64,000 bases of DNA, from contig VGHN01000003.1 in the NCBI GenBank assembly GCA_016868255.1, positions 1 through 64,000 of the forward strand. The letters run 5' to 3'. Below are positions 54,129-63,908 of this stretch, in pieces. The notes below the pieces were generated by a model. That model was not told where the DNA came from, did not search any database, and worked only from the letters and a program-made list of their open reading frames with translations. Within the stretch, counting starts at the first letter, position 1. Each line of letters opens with the position of its first letter. The DNA comes from Betaproteobacteria bacterium. GTDB taxonomy: Bacteria; Pseudomonadota; Gammaproteobacteria; Burkholderiales; Burkholderiaceae_A. Made by a program: the position numbers and the translations under genes.

Positions 54129-54932
54129 ATGCGCAAGCAGATCGTTCGGTCGGTGTTTCTGGCCGCAGGCTTGGGTCTAATGGCGGGGGGCGCCTTGGCT
54201 CAGAAGACGGAAACAGAGAAGGGCATCGATCGTTATCGCGAGCTCATCGCGGATGGCAATCCGGCCGAGCTCTGGGAGATGCAGGGCCAGGAGTTGTGGA
54301 AGAAAAAGGCCGGTCCGAATCAAGTCTCGCTTGAGAAGTGCGATCTGGGCCTTGGGGCCGGTGTGGTGAAGGGCGCATTCGTATCATTGCCCCGTTACTT
54401 CGCCGACACGGGCAAGGTCATGGACCTCGAGGGTCGCCTCGCCCACTGTATGAAGACCATTCAGGGGATTGAGCCCAAGGTGAGCACGTATAACCGAGAC
54501 GACCACAAGAATATTGTGGCCTTGGTCACATGGATTGCCGCGGAATCCAAGGGAATGCCGGTCAATGTGCCCCAGAACCATCCCGAAGAAAAGCGCGTCT
54601 ATGAGGTTGGCAAGCGCGCCTTCTTCTACCGTGCAGGTCCCTACGACTTTGCATGTGCAACCTGCCATGCCGAGGACAACAAGCGCATTCGTCTGCAGGG
54701 CTTGCCCAACCTCCTTAAGAAGGAGCCCGCCGGTTCGGCCTACACATCGTGGCCTGCCTACCGGGTGAGCAACGGGGAACTCTGGCCCATGAACAAGCGA
54801 TTGGAAGACTGCTTTCGTCAGCAGCGCTTTCCCGAACTCAAGTTCAGCAGCGAACTCTCGGTGGCGCTCTCCATGTATATGGGGGTCAATGGCAACGGCG
54901 TGGCCTCACTGGCCCCGACCATCAAACGATAA
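54129..54932 (+). CDS. soxA: L-cysteine S-thiosulfotransferase catalytic subunit SoxA, monohaem
   Basis: About 267 residues from ATG 54129, six bases after AGGGGAG (ATG 54123 directly abuts it). Signal peptide RSVFLAAGLGLMAGGALA. One haem motif, CATCHAED; the active-site cysteine lies in KRLEDCFRQQRFPELKF, and the first half keeps CMKTIQGIEP where diheme SoxA has an extra haem. It couples thiosulfate to SoxY with SoxX. AA spacing suits co-expression with soxX, 15 bases downstream. Confidence 0.95.
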   Translation: MRKQIVRSVFLAAGLGLMAGGALAQKTETEKGIDRYRELIADGNPAELWEMQGQELWKKKAGPNQVSLEKCDLGLGAGVVKGAFVSLPRYFADTGKVMDLEGRLAHCMKTIQGIEPKVSTYNRDDHKNIVALVTWIAAESKGMPVNVPQNHPEEKRVYEVGKRAFFYRAGPYDFACATCHAEDNKRIRLQGLPNLLKKEPAGSAYTSWPAYRVSNGELWPMNKRLEDCFRQQRFPELKFSSELSVALSMYMGVNGNGVASLAPTIKR

Positions 54933-54947
54933 GCGGGGGAGTTCTAT

Positions 54948-55577
54948 ATGAGTAAGAAGATTGTTCTAACTGCTGTTGCATCCGCACTGGTGCTCGCCGG
55001 CTGTGCGGGTCAGTACGGCGCCATGTCTGATCTCGATCAAATGACACAAGGCATCGTGAAGGTCTCTTTCCAGGAGAAAGGCATCGCCAAGCTCGATCGC
55101 CTCAACCAAGACGAAGTCAATGCCGCTTGCAGTGCTGCGGAGATGTTCGGCAAGGACCTCGACGCCTCTGTTCGCAAAAGGGTTGAGGACGCGAACATGA
55201 AGACCATCAAGTTTCCCGCCGACGGAAAGTTCATCGGCGATTGGAAGCGCGGGGAAAGCATTGCGCAGGGCGGTCGTGGAATGACCTACAGCGATAGCGC
55301 GGGATCGGCCAATGGGGGCAACTGTTATAACTGCCACCAGATCTCAAAGGCGGAGATTTCATACGGAACACTCGGCCCCAGTCTGTATCAGTACGGCAAA
55401 CTCCGTGGTGATGGCGATGCGGTAATCAAGTACACCTGGGGCAAGCTCTACAACGCCAAGGCTTACAACGCCTGCACCAACATGCCGCGCTTTGGACATG
55501 CGGGAATCCTCACTGAGGTCCAGATGAAAGATCTCATGGCCTTGCTCCTGGATCCCAATTCACCGGTCAACAAATAG
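54948..55577 (+). CDS. soxX: SoxX cytochrome subunit of SoxAX
   Basis: 209 residues. Lipobox VLAGCAG near residue 19 suggests a lipid-anchored protein. Haem motif NCYNCHQI; the region GTLGPSLYQYGKLR and CTNMPRFGHAGILTEVQMKD gives the axial methionine (M in NMPRFG). The N-terminal 90 residues (AACSAAEMFGKDLDASVRKR) are longer than minimal SoxX. Electron acceptor half of the SoxAX transferase. Followed by a strong terminator. Confidence 0.94.
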   Translation: MSKKIVLTAVASALVLAGCAGQYGAMSDLDQMTQGIVKVSFQEKGIAKLDRLNQDEVNAACSAAEMFGKDLDASVRKRVEDANMKTIKFPADGKFIGDWKRGESIAQGGRGMTYSDSAGSANGGNCYNCHQISKAEISYGTLGPSLYQYGKLRGDGDAVIKYTWGKLYNAKAYNACTNMPRFGHAGILTEVQMKDLMALLLDPNSPVNK

Positions 55578-55604
55578 CGGAAGTTTGTTTTGATTCGTCT
55601 TGTG

Positions 55605-55633
55605 GGGCCCTTCAGCGATGAAGGGCCCTTTTT
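55605..55633 (+). terminator. Intrinsic terminator after soxX
   Basis: GGGCCCTTCA-GCGA-TGAAGGGCCC is a perfect 10-bp stem followed by five T residues. It separates soxCDYZAX from soxB, so SoxB would be made from read-through or a promoter of its own; only about 33 bases remain before ATG 55667. Confidence 0.92.
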
Positions 55634-55666
55634 GGTTCTTATTTATTCGTCAATAGGTATACAAAC

Positions 55667-57385
55667 ATGGATTTGAATCGTCGTGAGTTTATGGGTGTCA
55701 TGGCTGCTGGGGCAGCCAGTGGAATGTTTGGTGGGTTTGGTGATGCGGCTGCAGCCGCAGTGAAGGCCGACAAGCTCTATGAACTGCCAAAGTTTGGAAA
55801 CGTGAGTTTCTTGCACTTCACCGACTGCCACGCGCAACTCCTGCCGGTTTATTTCCGAGAGCCCAATGTGAACCTCGGCGTGGCGGGTATGCAAGGGCAG
55901 GTGCCTCATCTTGTCGGTGAGTCCCTCTTGAAGAAGTACGGCATTCCTGCTAACTCCCCACTGGGACATGCATTCAGCTATGTTGACTTTGAGAAGTCAG
56001 CCAAGGCCTATGGCAAGGTGGGTGGCTTTGCGCACATGGCCACCCTGGTCAAGATGATGCGCGCAAGCCGCCCGCATGCCTTTCTGCTCGATGGAGGCGA
56101 CACGTGGCAGGGTTCAGCAACATCGCTCTGGACCAAGGGCCAAGACATGGTGGACGCCACCAAGCTTCTCGGTGTGGACATGATGAGCCCCCACTGGGAG
56201 TTCACCTATGGCGCCGACCGCGTCATGGAGATCGTCAAGAAGGAACTCGCTGGAAAGATTGAGTTCTTGGCCCAGAATGTCAAGACCAACGACTTTGGTG
56301 ACCCGGTCTTCAAACCTTATGTGATTCGCGAGCAAAACGGCATCCCCGTTGCGGTCATTGGCCAGGCCTTCCCCTACACCCCCATTGCGAATCCGCGCTA
56401 CATGGTTCCCGACTGGACCTTTGGTATTCAAGACGACAACATGCAGAAGGTCGTTGACGAGGCCCGTGCCAAGGGAGCCAAGGTGGTGGTGGTTGTCTCT
56501 CACAACGGCATGGATGTCGACTTGAAGATGGCCTCGCGTGTGCGCGGCATCGATGCCATCTTGGGGGGGCATACCCACGACGGTGTCATTGAGCCGATCA
56601 AGGTGAAGAATGCTGGTGGCGTCACCCTGGTGACGAACGCGGGTTCAAACACGAAGTTTCTTGGCGTTCTCGACTTCGATGTGAAGGGCGGCAAAGTCAC
56701 CGACTATCGCTACAAGCTGCTGCCTGTATTTGCCAATATGTTGCCCGCCGACCGCGACATGGCCGCCTTCATTGACAAGGTGCGGGCACCCTACAAGGCC
56801 AAACTCGAAGAGACGCTGGCCATAACCGACGGCCTGCTCTATCGTCGCGGAAATTTCAATGGCAGCTTTGATCAACTCATTGTCGATGCACTTATGGAGG
56901 TCAAGGGAGCCGATTTGGCATTCTCACCCGGCTTCCGTTGGGGCACCTCGCTGCTGCCAGGACAGGCCATCACGCGAGAGCATGTGATGGATCAGACCGC
57001 CACAACCTATTCTTACTCCACGCTCACCGAGATGACGGGCGAGATGGTCAAGACGGTCCTCGAAGACGTCTGCGACAACCTCTTTAACCCAGATCCCTAT
57101 TACCAACAGGGTGGGGACATGGTTCGCGTTGGTGGTCTTGAGTACGCTTGTGCCCCGAATGAAGCCATGGGCAAGCGCATCCAAGACATGCGCTTGAAGG
57201 GCAAGCAACTCGATCCCAAGAAGACATACAAGGTGGCGGGTTGGGCGCCGGTGGCCGAGAACGCCAAGGGAGAGATGGTCTGGGATGTTGTGGAGACGTG
57301 GCTCAAGGACAAAAAGCGCATTGCACCTCGGAAGATCAACACACCCCGTCTGATTGGGGTTTCTGGCAATCCCGGGCTGGCATAG
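55667..57385 (+). CDS. soxB: Thiosulfohydrolase SoxB
   Basis: 572 residues. Tat signal MDLNRREFMGVMAAGAASGM. 5'-nucleotidase-like di-manganese site: FLHFTDCHAQL, FLLDGGDTWQGSATSLWT, MSPHWEFTYGADRV, VVVVSHNGMDVD and ILGGHTHDGV. The H-W-E-F-T-Y-G sequence replaces N-H-E of nucleotidases and is a SoxB signature. It releases sulfate from SoxY-bound thiosulfonate in the periplasm. Followed by a cytochrome c gene 32 bases downstream. Confidence 0.98.
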   Translation: MDLNRREFMGVMAAGAASGMFGGFGDAAAAAVKADKLYELPKFGNVSFLHFTDCHAQLLPVYFREPNVNLGVAGMQGQVPHLVGESLLKKYGIPANSPLGHAFSYVDFEKSAKAYGKVGGFAHMATLVKMMRASRPHAFLLDGGDTWQGSATSLWTKGQDMVDATKLLGVDMMSPHWEFTYGADRVMEIVKKELAGKIEFLAQNVKTNDFGDPVFKPYVIREQNGIPVAVIGQAFPYTPIANPRYMVPDWTFGIQDDNMQKVVDEARAKGAKVVVVVSHNGMDVDLKMASRVRGIDAILGGHTHDGVIEPIKVKNAGGVTLVTNAGSNTKFLGVLDFDVKGGKVTDYRYKLLPVFANMLPADRDMAAFIDKVRAPYKAKLEETLAITDGLLYRRGNFNGSFDQLIVDALMEVKGADLAFSPGFRWGTSLLPGQAITREHVMDQTATTYSYSTLTEMTGEMVKTVLEDVCDNLFNPDPYYQQGGDMVRVGGLEYACAPNEAMGKRIQDMRLKGKQLDPKKTYKVAGWAPVAENAKGEMVWDVVETWLKDKKRIAPRKINTPRLIGVSGNPGLA

Positions 57386-57417
57386 TCAGTCAACTAGGAA
57401 TCGCAGAGGAGGCGTTT

Positions 57418-57774
57418 ATGGCAAACCCGAAAGCACCGGCCAAGGCATTAAGAAGAGGGGTTCTGGCTTTTATGTTTACGGGGCTGGTCGCTGGGGCCGG
57501 AACAGCAGCCTCTGCGCCTCTTTTCCCAAAGGGTGACCCAGCCAAGGGTGCCGCGCTTCACAAGGGCCAGTGCGTCTCTTGCCACAACTCCATGATGCCA
57601 ACCGGCAAAGGCGAAGAACTCTATTCCGAAGATTTCCGCAAGATGAAGTCGGCCTCCGAGTTGCGCACCATGGTGGAGTTCTGCGCGAACCGAACCCGTT
57701 CGGGCTGGTTCGAAGAAGAGATCGAACATGTCTCCCGATACCTAAACGACCAGCACTACAAATTCAAAAAGTAA
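57418..57774 (+). CDS. Monohaem c-type cytochrome at end of sox cluster
   Basis: 118 residues from ATG 57418, behind GAGGAGGCG. An N-terminal hydrophobic segment (LAFMFTGLVAGAGTAASA) is an export signal. Haem motif GQCVSCHNSM, then FRKMKSASELRTMVEFCANR and GWFEEEIEHVSRYLNDQHYK; MPTGKG or the late part may give the second ligand. It probably takes electrons from Sox proteins to a terminal oxidase. Not assignable to soxE by sequence alone. Confidence 0.85.
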   Translation: MANPKAPAKALRRGVLAFMFTGLVAGAGTAASAPLFPKGDPAKGAALHKGQCVSCHNSMMPTGKGEELYSEDFRKMKSASELRTMVEFCANRTRSGWFEEEIEHVSRYLNDQHYKFKK

Positions 57775-57781
57775 GGCAGGT

Positions 57782-58432
57782 CTAGTTCGGTCGGTTCAGA
57801 AGGAAGAAGCCCGAGAAGCGGCCGGCAAAAACGGTAAGCATCTCTGCACCAGTCTCTGAGGCAACAATGGAGACACCCGGTTGGCTTACGGGGCTGGTCG
57901 ATTCGAGACGCAGCAGGTTTTGCGGCCACGACACCCTCAGATCGGCCTTCATGGGAAGGTAGCCATCGAAGTAGCGTCGCATGAGGGGCCCCGCCTGAAG
58001 TCGCCACTGGCTTGGCGAGATTTGATCGAGCGCCCGCGATGTGAGTGCGATGCAGATGTGGGCGCCGCGTTGAACGTTGCTGAGCGTCACGCGGTGGGCC
58101 TCGCTCTCGATTGCCTCGATTCCCTGATGACTTGTTACCGATAGACCGATGAGTCGCTGTGGGTTGAATGCGATGACCACTTTGCGAATCGGGTCGAGTT
58201 GGTGATGACACGTCTCCAGGGAGACTTCACCCGTTCGCAGTGACTCCTCAGTGAGAAGCACGCGGGAGCTGTACCAGTAGCCCTTGGGGTCTGGGTTTTC
58301 AACCAGGAACCGGAGTTCGCCCTCCTTGGCGATGTCTGAGAAGTCGAGTGCTACGCATGGCAGAGGCCCAAGTGCCAGGGCCAGAAAACAAAATAGCGAC
58401 AGTCGCCGACGAAGCCGCAATTTTCCAGTCAT
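57782..58432 (-). CDS. Exported protein of unknown function
   Basis: 216 residues with a signal peptide (RRRLSLFCFLALALGPLPCV then ALDF). Seen: GELRFLVENPDPKGYWYSSR, VSLETCHHQLDPIRKVVIAF, a middle with paired cysteines (ETCHHQ, HICIAL), and MRRYFDGYLPMKADLRVSWP. No named family. Lies 18 bases downstream of the esterase gene on the same strand and is convergent with the cytochrome gene. Confidence 0.62.
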   Translation of the reverse strand: MTGKLRLRRRLSLFCFLALALGPLPCVALDFSDIAKEGELRFLVENPDPKGYWYSSRVLLTEESLRTGEVSLETCHHQLDPIRKVVIAFNPQRLIGLSVTSHQGIEAIESEAHRVTLSNVQRGAHICIALTSRALDQISPSQWRLQAGPLMRRYFDGYLPMKADLRVSWPQNLLRLESTSPVSQPGVSIVASETGAEMLTVFAGRFSGFFLLNRPN

Positions 58433-58450
58433 TCGAGAGCGCCTCGCATA

Positions 58451-59098
58451 CTAGGGGGCCGCTCGCAACATGGGCACCAGCCCCCCAAGAATGGTTTCAA
58501 GTATCAGGGGTTGTGCACGCTCATTCGGATGAATCCGGTCGGCCTGAAAGTAACTCAAATCGGTGGCGAAGCCCTCAAGCATGAAAGGCACGAGGGGCAC
58601 GGCCAACTCCCTCGAGAGCCTTGGATAGATTGCGGCGAATCGCTTGGTGAAGTCTTCACCGTAATTGGGGGGCAAGGCAATGCCAACCAGCAGAACCCGG
58701 GCACCATGTGATTTGGCCAGACGAATCATCTGTCGAAGGTTCTCTTCCGTCTGGGTAAGCGAGAGTCCGCGAAGCCCGTCATTGGCGCCCAAGGCGAGAA
58801 TCACAAGACTGGGATTCTCTTGAATGAGGGCCCGTTTCATTCGCTGGAGCCCGCCGTGGGTGGTCTCTCCGGAGAGGCTTCGGTTGACGACCCTGAGACG
58901 CGGTCCGTTGGTGGTGAGCCATTGAGTCAATAGCGTGGGCCAGCCCCTCTGAACATCAATGCCGTAAGAGGCCGATAGGCTGTCGCCGTAAATGAGAAGG
59001 GTGCCTTTGGAACCGGCACTTGCCTGAGCAGTCGCAATGGGGGGCGAGGCGGCTAAACAGACTATGCCGATAACCAGGAGCAATGCGTGGCGAAACAT
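58451..59098 (-). CDS. tesA: GDSL arylesterase/lysophospholipase TesA-like
   Basis: About 215 residues from ATG 59098 (ATG 59161 also possible; neither has a strong ribosome site). Signal peptide FRHALLLVIGIVCLAASPPI ending ATA|QA. SGNH blocks: LLIYGDSLSASYGI (nucleophile S), NRSLSGETTHGGL, LALGANDGLRG, and DRIHPNERAQ (D-x-x-H). Periplasmic esterase/thioesterase I. Divergent from an ABC ATPase gene, the conserved tesA-ybbA arrangement. Confidence 0.88.
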   Translation of the reverse strand: MFRHALLLVIGIVCLAASPPIATAQASAGSKGTLLIYGDSLSASYGIDVQRGWPTLLTQWLTTNGPRLRVVNRSLSGETTHGGLQRMKRALIQENPSLVILALGANDGLRGLSLTQTEENLRQMIRLAKSHGARVLLVGIALPPNYGEDFTKRFAAIYPRLSRELAVPLVPFMLEGFATDLSYFQADRIHPNERAQPLILETILGGLVPMLRAAP

Positions 59099-59193
59099 CC
59101 GATAGACTGCGTCAGCGATTGAGTGGGTCACTGGTTGGGTGGGGCCAAGCGGTTGGGTCATGCGATTTTTGATGAGCAAATAGGAGAGAGGCA

Positions 59194-59913
59194 GTGTTAA
59201 AAGAAGTGGCGGCGGCTGAGTCGATTCGCGCCTCGAGGCAAGGGAGCGTGGGGTGGTCGGTGGCCTGCGAGGGCTTGTCGAAGTCGGTGTCCGATGGCGA
59301 TGAAGAACTGCATATATTGAGAGACATTTCTCTGGAGGTGGCGCCGGAGTCGTCTCTGGCCATTTTAGGGCCCTCGGGCTGCGGAAAGTCCACATTATTG
59401 GGGCTGCTTGCCGGGTTGGACGTACCCACCTCGGGCCAAGTCACTTGGAACGCAGAGAAAATCTCCAGCCTTGGTGAAGAGGAGCGGGCGGCACGCCGGC
59501 GCAGTCGAGTCGGCTTTGTCTTTCAGTCCTTCCAACTCCTGCCCCAACTCACCGCCCTGGAGAACGCCATCCTTCCTCTGGAACTCGCGGGCGAGGTGGA
59601 CGCGAGGGATCGCGGGCTGGAGATGCTCCGCTCGGTCGGACTGGCCGAGCGCGCCAATCACTTCCCCGCCACTCTCTCTGGTGGTGAGCAGCAGCGGGTT
59701 GCGCTGGCCCGGGCATTCGTGAGCCGGCCCAGCATTCTTTTTGCCGATGAGCCAACTGGAAGCCTGGACGCCGCCAGCGGCGCTCGCGTAATGGAGATCT
59801 TCTTTGGCCTGCAGGAGGAACTCGGTGTGACCCTGGTGATCGTTACCCACGATGCCGGTCTGGCGGCACACTGCAAGGATCGCGTCCAGCTCTTGGCGGG
59901 TCGAATCGTATAA
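59194..59913 (+). CDS. LolD/YbbA-like ABC transporter ATPase
   Basis: 239 residues from GTG 59194. Walker A ILGPSGCGKSTLLGLLAGLD, Q-loop FVFQSFQLLPQLTALENAIL, signature LSGGEQQRVALARAFVSRPS, Walker B ILFADEPTGSLD and H-loop VTHDAGLA. In most genomes such an ATPase opposite tesA is followed by a YbbP-type permease, but here purL begins 7 bases later, so its membrane partner is elsewhere or lost. Confidence 0.9.
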   Translation: MLKEVAAAESIRASRQGSVGWSVACEGLSKSVSDGDEELHILRDISLEVAPESSLAILGPSGCGKSTLLGLLAGLDVPTSGQVTWNAEKISSLGEEERAARRRSRVGFVFQSFQLLPQLTALENAILPLELAGEVDARDRGLEMLRSVGLAERANHFPATLSGGEQQRVALARAFVSRPSILFADEPTGSLDAASGARVMEIFFGLQEELGVTLVIVTHDAGLAAHCKDRVQLLAGRIV

Positions 59914-59919
59914 TGCGGC

Positions 59920-62900
59920 ATGCTCTCTGTCCGCTGCTTTCCGGGTTCGGCCGCCGTCTCCGCCTTTCGCCAGGCCAGTCTACTTAAGCGGATCCAGCCG
60001 CAATCCACCGGCTGCTCCTCCTTCAATGCCCGATGGGCATACCTGGTTTCATCGACCGATGAGGCCCTTCTAGACCGCCCGGGCTCGGCCCCCGTTGAGG
60101 ACCTGCTCGACTGCACGGACACTGCGTTTGAGCCCCCCCGGCCCGGAGTGGCCCGCCTCTGGGTATTCCCTCGCCGAGGAACACGCTCGCCTTGGTCGAG
60201 CAAGGCCACCGATATTCTTCACTCATGTGGTCTCGAGTCGATAGTCCGCGTCGAGCGCGGCGTCTGCATTGATTTCCTCGGGCTCGAGGGGCCGATCCCC
60301 TCTGCGATCGTCGCTTTGTTTGTGGACCGCATGATTGAGCAGGGACTGGAGTCGGGTTCACCGCCTTTGGATTGGCTCGAGCCTCCCAAAGCCAAATCCC
60401 CTGCCTTTGTTGATCTTCATGCCGATGGGCGCAGTGCACTGGAGCGGGCCAACCTAGAGATGGGACTCGCGCTATCCGAAGACGAAGTGGACTACCTGCT
60501 TCACGCCTATGCGCAGATGGGCCGTGACCCCAGCGATGTCGAGCTCCTAATGTTTGCCCAGGCCAATTCAGAGCATTGCCGTCATAAGATCTTCAATGCC
60601 GACTTTGTCGTCGATGGACAGGCCCGTGATCGCAGTCTCTTCAAGATGATTCGGCACACCCATGCGGTGACGCCACACGGCACCCTATCGGCCTATTCCG
60701 ATAACGCCGCAGTGCTCCAGGGCGACAAGGCCATTGTTCTTCGCCCACAGGCAGGCAAAGCCTCCTTGTATGCCAAAGAAGCCGCAGAGATCCACAGCGT
60801 CCTGAAGGCCGAGACGCACAACCATCCCACTGCGATCTCACCCTTTCCGGGTGCCGCTACCGGTGCGGGCGGTGAGATTCGCGACGAGGGCGCGACCGGC
60901 CGAGGTGCCGAGCCCAGGGCAGGGCTCACAGGATTCTCTGTCTCTGCCCTGGATTTTTCCGGCAAGCCGCATCAGCCAACGCGCATTGCCTCTCCGTTGC
61001 AGATCATGACCGAAGGCCCTCTTGGAGCGGCAGCCTTCAACAATGAGTTCGGCAGACCCAATTTGGTGGGCTATTTCCGTAGCTTCGAGTTGGTGCACGA
61101 GGCCCGACGCTGGGGCTTTCACAAGCCGATTATGTTGGCCGGTGGAGTCGGGGTCATCTCCGATTCGCAGGTTCACAAGGCCCCGGTTCCCCCCGACGCG
61201 ATCCTCATTCAGCTCGGTGGCCCAGGCATGCGCATTGGCATGGGGGGCGGGGCTGCCTCTTCGATGCAGACTGGTCAAAACGACGAAGACCTGGACTTCG
61301 ACTCGGTGCAACGGGGCAATCCAGAAATGCAACGGCGCGCACAAGAGGTGATCGATGCGTGTGTGGCCCTCGGAGCGAACAACCCCATCCTCTCAATCCA
61401 TGATGTGGGGGCCGGCGGGCTCTCGAATGCATTCCCCGAGCTCGTGCATGGCGCCTCGCTCGGCGGTGTTTTCAAGCTGGACGCAGTTCCCGTTGATGAA
61501 GAGGGGCTCTCGCCGGCGGAGATCTGGTGCAACGAATCCCAAGAGCGATACGTGCTGGCCATTGCGCCCTCGTCGGCGAAGGCCTTTGGTGAGATCTGCG
61601 CCCGGGAGCGTTGCCCTTACTCGGTGGTGGGCCGTGCGGTGCCCGAGGACCTCCTGCGGGTGGAGGCATCAACCGCAGTGCCGCCGCCCTCGGTCGAGCG
61701 CAACCCTGTCGACATGCCCATCTCAGTGCTTCTGGGCAAGCCTCCCAAGATGCGTCGCGATGTCAAGCGCTTGCCGGTGGGTTCTGGAGAAATGGGTCTC
61801 TCGGGGATCTCTCTCGAGGCCGCGATCCACGCAGTCCTATCGCACCCCACAGTGGCCTCTAAGCAGTTTCTCATTACTATCGGCGATCGCACAGTGGGTG
61901 GGCTCACCGCGCGCGATCAGATGGTGGGTCCTTGGCAGACGCCGGTCGCCGATGTGGGTGTGACGCTCTGGGACTTCGAGGGTGTGGGTGGCCAGGCCAT
62001 CGCCGTGGGGGAGCGCTCGCCGGTCGCGGTGGTGGATGCGCCCGCGTCTGTGCGACTCGCGCTGGCCGAGGCACTCACCAATTTATTTGCTGCACCCATT
62101 GGGCGTCTCGAGCAGGTCAAGCTCTGCGCCAACTGGATGGCCGCATGTGGTGAGCCGGGTCAGGATGCAGCTCTCTATGATGCCGTGGAGGCCCTGGCCA
62201 TGGAGAGTTGCCCCCGATTGGGCCTCTCCATCCCTGTTGGCAAAGACTCTCTGAGCATGCGTGTTCAGTGGCAGGAGTCTGGCGCCTCTCAATCGGTGAT
62301 CTCTCCGGTGTCTCTCAACCTCACCGCATTGGCGCCCGTGGCCGATGTTCGTGGGGTCTGGACACCGCAACTCAACACCGAGGTCGACGATGGAATTCTG
62401 GTTCTGATTGACCTGGGGATGGGCAAGAATCGCCTGGGCGGTTCTGTTCTTGCGCTCACGCAGGAATGTTTTGGCGGGCCCCCGCCCGACCTCGATGACA
62501 TTGAGTCCCTAGCAAGACTTCATGCAGCCCTCGCAAACCTACGGGAGCAATCTCTGGTCTTGGCCTATCACGATCGCTCCGACGGTGGCTTGATGGCGTG
62601 TGTGGCCGAGATGGTATTTGCTGGGCGATCGGGTGTCACACTGAATTTGGATCTGCTCACGATTGATCCCCATGCCCAGGATTGGGGTGACTTCAAGATT
62701 CGGCCCGACCAGGTCCGTGAACAACGCGAGGCCCTGAGCCTGGCGGCCCTCTTCGCAGAGGAGATTGGTGTTGTTATTCAGATTCGCAAGTCCGAGCGAA
62801 CCCGGGTGATGGATGTCCTTCGGGCACATGGGCTCTCGTCCCAGGCGCATGAGATTGGCAGTCTCAATCCCCGTGACGCCATCGAGATCTACCGCGATGC

Positions 62901-63885
62901 CAAATGCATTTTCAGCGCATCACGGGCAAGCCTCCAGAAGAGTTGGGGTCAGAACTCATTCGATATTGCGGCCCGCCGCGACAATCCTGCGGTGGTGGAG
63001 TCGGAGCGCAAGTCGCAGCTCGAGGCAGTCAATCCCATGCCGATTCATCTGCCCACCTCTCTTCATGAGCGGCTCATCCCAGGGCCGGCCGTGCACACCG
63101 GCCAGCAGCCCAAGGTTGCCATTCTTCGCGAGCAGGGGGTCAATGGGCAGGTGGAGATGGCGGCCGCTTTCGATCGAGCAGGATTTGAGTCGTGGGATGT
63201 GCATATGTCCGATCTTGCATCCGGTCGCGTGGATCTGCTCGACTTTCGCGGCTTTGTTGCATGCGGGGGCTTCTCCTTCGGTGATGTTCTGGGCGCGGGC
63301 CAGGGCTGGTCACGCTCCATTCTCTACAACGCCCGACTGCGCGATGCCTTCACCGACTTCTTTCATAGGGCCGATCGTTTTGCCTTGGGAGTCTGCAATG
63401 GCTGCCAGATGATTTCTGGGTTGGCCTCAATCATTCCGGGCGCGGCGGCCTGGCCTCGGTTTGTGCGCAATGAGTCCGAGCAGTTCGAGGCCCGTTTGTC
63501 TTGTGTGGAGATTGTGCATTCGCCTTCACTGTTTTTCGATGGGATGCAGGGTGCCCGACTGCCGGTCGTGGTCTCTCACGGCGAGGGCCGGGCCCAGTGG
63601 ACCAGTAAAACAAAGAATGCCGAGGCCCAAGCGCACATCGCCCTTCGTTTTGTCTCTCCCGGCAGCGAGGCTGCGGAGGCCTACCCATACAACCCCAATG
63701 GGTCTCCCAAGGGGGTCACCGGCCTGACCAATGACGATGGCCGGGTCACCATTCTCATGCCGCATCCCGAGCGCGTCTTTCGGAATGTTCAGCTCTCCTG
63801 GCGCCCAAGGTCATTTGACGCATACGGCGATGCCTCGCCATGGATGGAGATGTTTAACAACGCGCGCCGCTGGGTCTCGCGTTAA
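59920..63885 (+). CDS. purL: Phosphoribosylformylglycinamidine synthase, large single-chain form
   Basis: 1321 residues, full length for the proteobacterial type. It converts FGAR to FGAM in purine synthesis. Domains: PurS-like N-terminus, then [31 protein letters not shown]-like [40 protein letters not shown] and [21 protein letters not shown]-terminal glutaminase: [12 protein letters not shown] (catalytic C) and [16 protein letters not shown] (H, E). Start ATG 59920 lies 7 bases after the ABC ATPase. Confidence 0.98.
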   Translation: MLSVRCFPGSAAVSAFRQASLLKRIQPQSTGCSSFNARWAYLVSSTDEALLDRPGSAPVEDLLDCTDTAFEPPRPGVARLWVFPRRGTRSPWSSKATDILHSCGLESIVRVERGVCIDFLGLEGPIPSAIVALFVDRMIEQGLESGSPPLDWLEPPKAKSPAFVDLHADGRSALERANLEMGLALSEDEVDYLLHAYAQMGRDPSDVELLMFAQANSEHCRHKIFNADFVVDGQARDRSLFKMIRHTHAVTPHGTLSAYSDNAAVLQGDKAIVLRPQAGKASLYAKEAAEIHSVLKAETHNHPTAISPFPGAATGAGGEIRDEGATGRGAEPRAGLTGFSVSALDFSGKPHQPTRIASPLQIMTEGPLGAAAFNNEFGRPNLVGYFRSFELVHEARRWGFHKPIMLAGGVGVISDSQVHKAPVPPDAILIQLGGPGMRIGMGGGAASSMQTGQNDEDLDFDSVQRGNPEMQRRAQEVIDACVALGANNPILSIHDVGAGGLSNAFPELVHGASLGGVFKLDAVPVDEEGLSPAEIWCNESQERYVLAIAPSSAKAFGEICARERCPYSVVGRAVPEDLLRVEASTAVPPPSVERNPVDMPISVLLGKPPKMRRDVKRLPVGSGEMGLSGISLEAAIHAVLSHPTVASKQFLITIGDRTVGGLTARDQMVGPWQTPVADVGVTLWDFEGVGGQAIAVGERSPVAVVDAPASVRLALAEALTNLFAAPIGRLEQVKLCANWMAACGEPGQDAALYDAVEALAMESCPRLGLSIPVGKDSLSMRVQWQESGASQSVISPVSLNLTALAPVADVRGVWTPQLNTEVDDGILVLIDLGMGKNRLGGSVLALTQECFGGPPPDLDDIESLARLHAALANLREQSLVLAYHDRSDGGLMACVAEMVFAGRSGVTLNLDLLTIDPHAQDWGDFKIRPDQVREQREALSLAALFAEEIGVVIQIRKSERTRVMDVLRAHGLSSQAHEIGSLNPRDAIEIYRDAKCIFSASRASLQKSWGQNSFDIAARRDNPAVVESERKSQLEAVNPMPIHLPTSLHERLIPGPAVHTGQQPKVAILREQGVNGQVEMAAAFDRAGFESWDVHMSDLASGRVDLLDFRGFVACGGFSFGDVLGAGQGWSRSILYNARLRDAFTDFFHRADRFALGVCNGCQMISGLASIIPGAAAWPRFVRNESEQFEARLSCVEIVHSPSLFFDGMQGARLPVVVSHGEGRAQWTSKTKNAEAQAHIALRFVSPGSEAAEAYPYNPNGSPKGVTGLTNDDGRVTILMPHPERVFRNVQLSWRPRSFDAYGDASPWMEMFNNARRWVSR

Positions 63886-63908
63886 ACGATTTATTAAAGG
63901 GAATTGAT

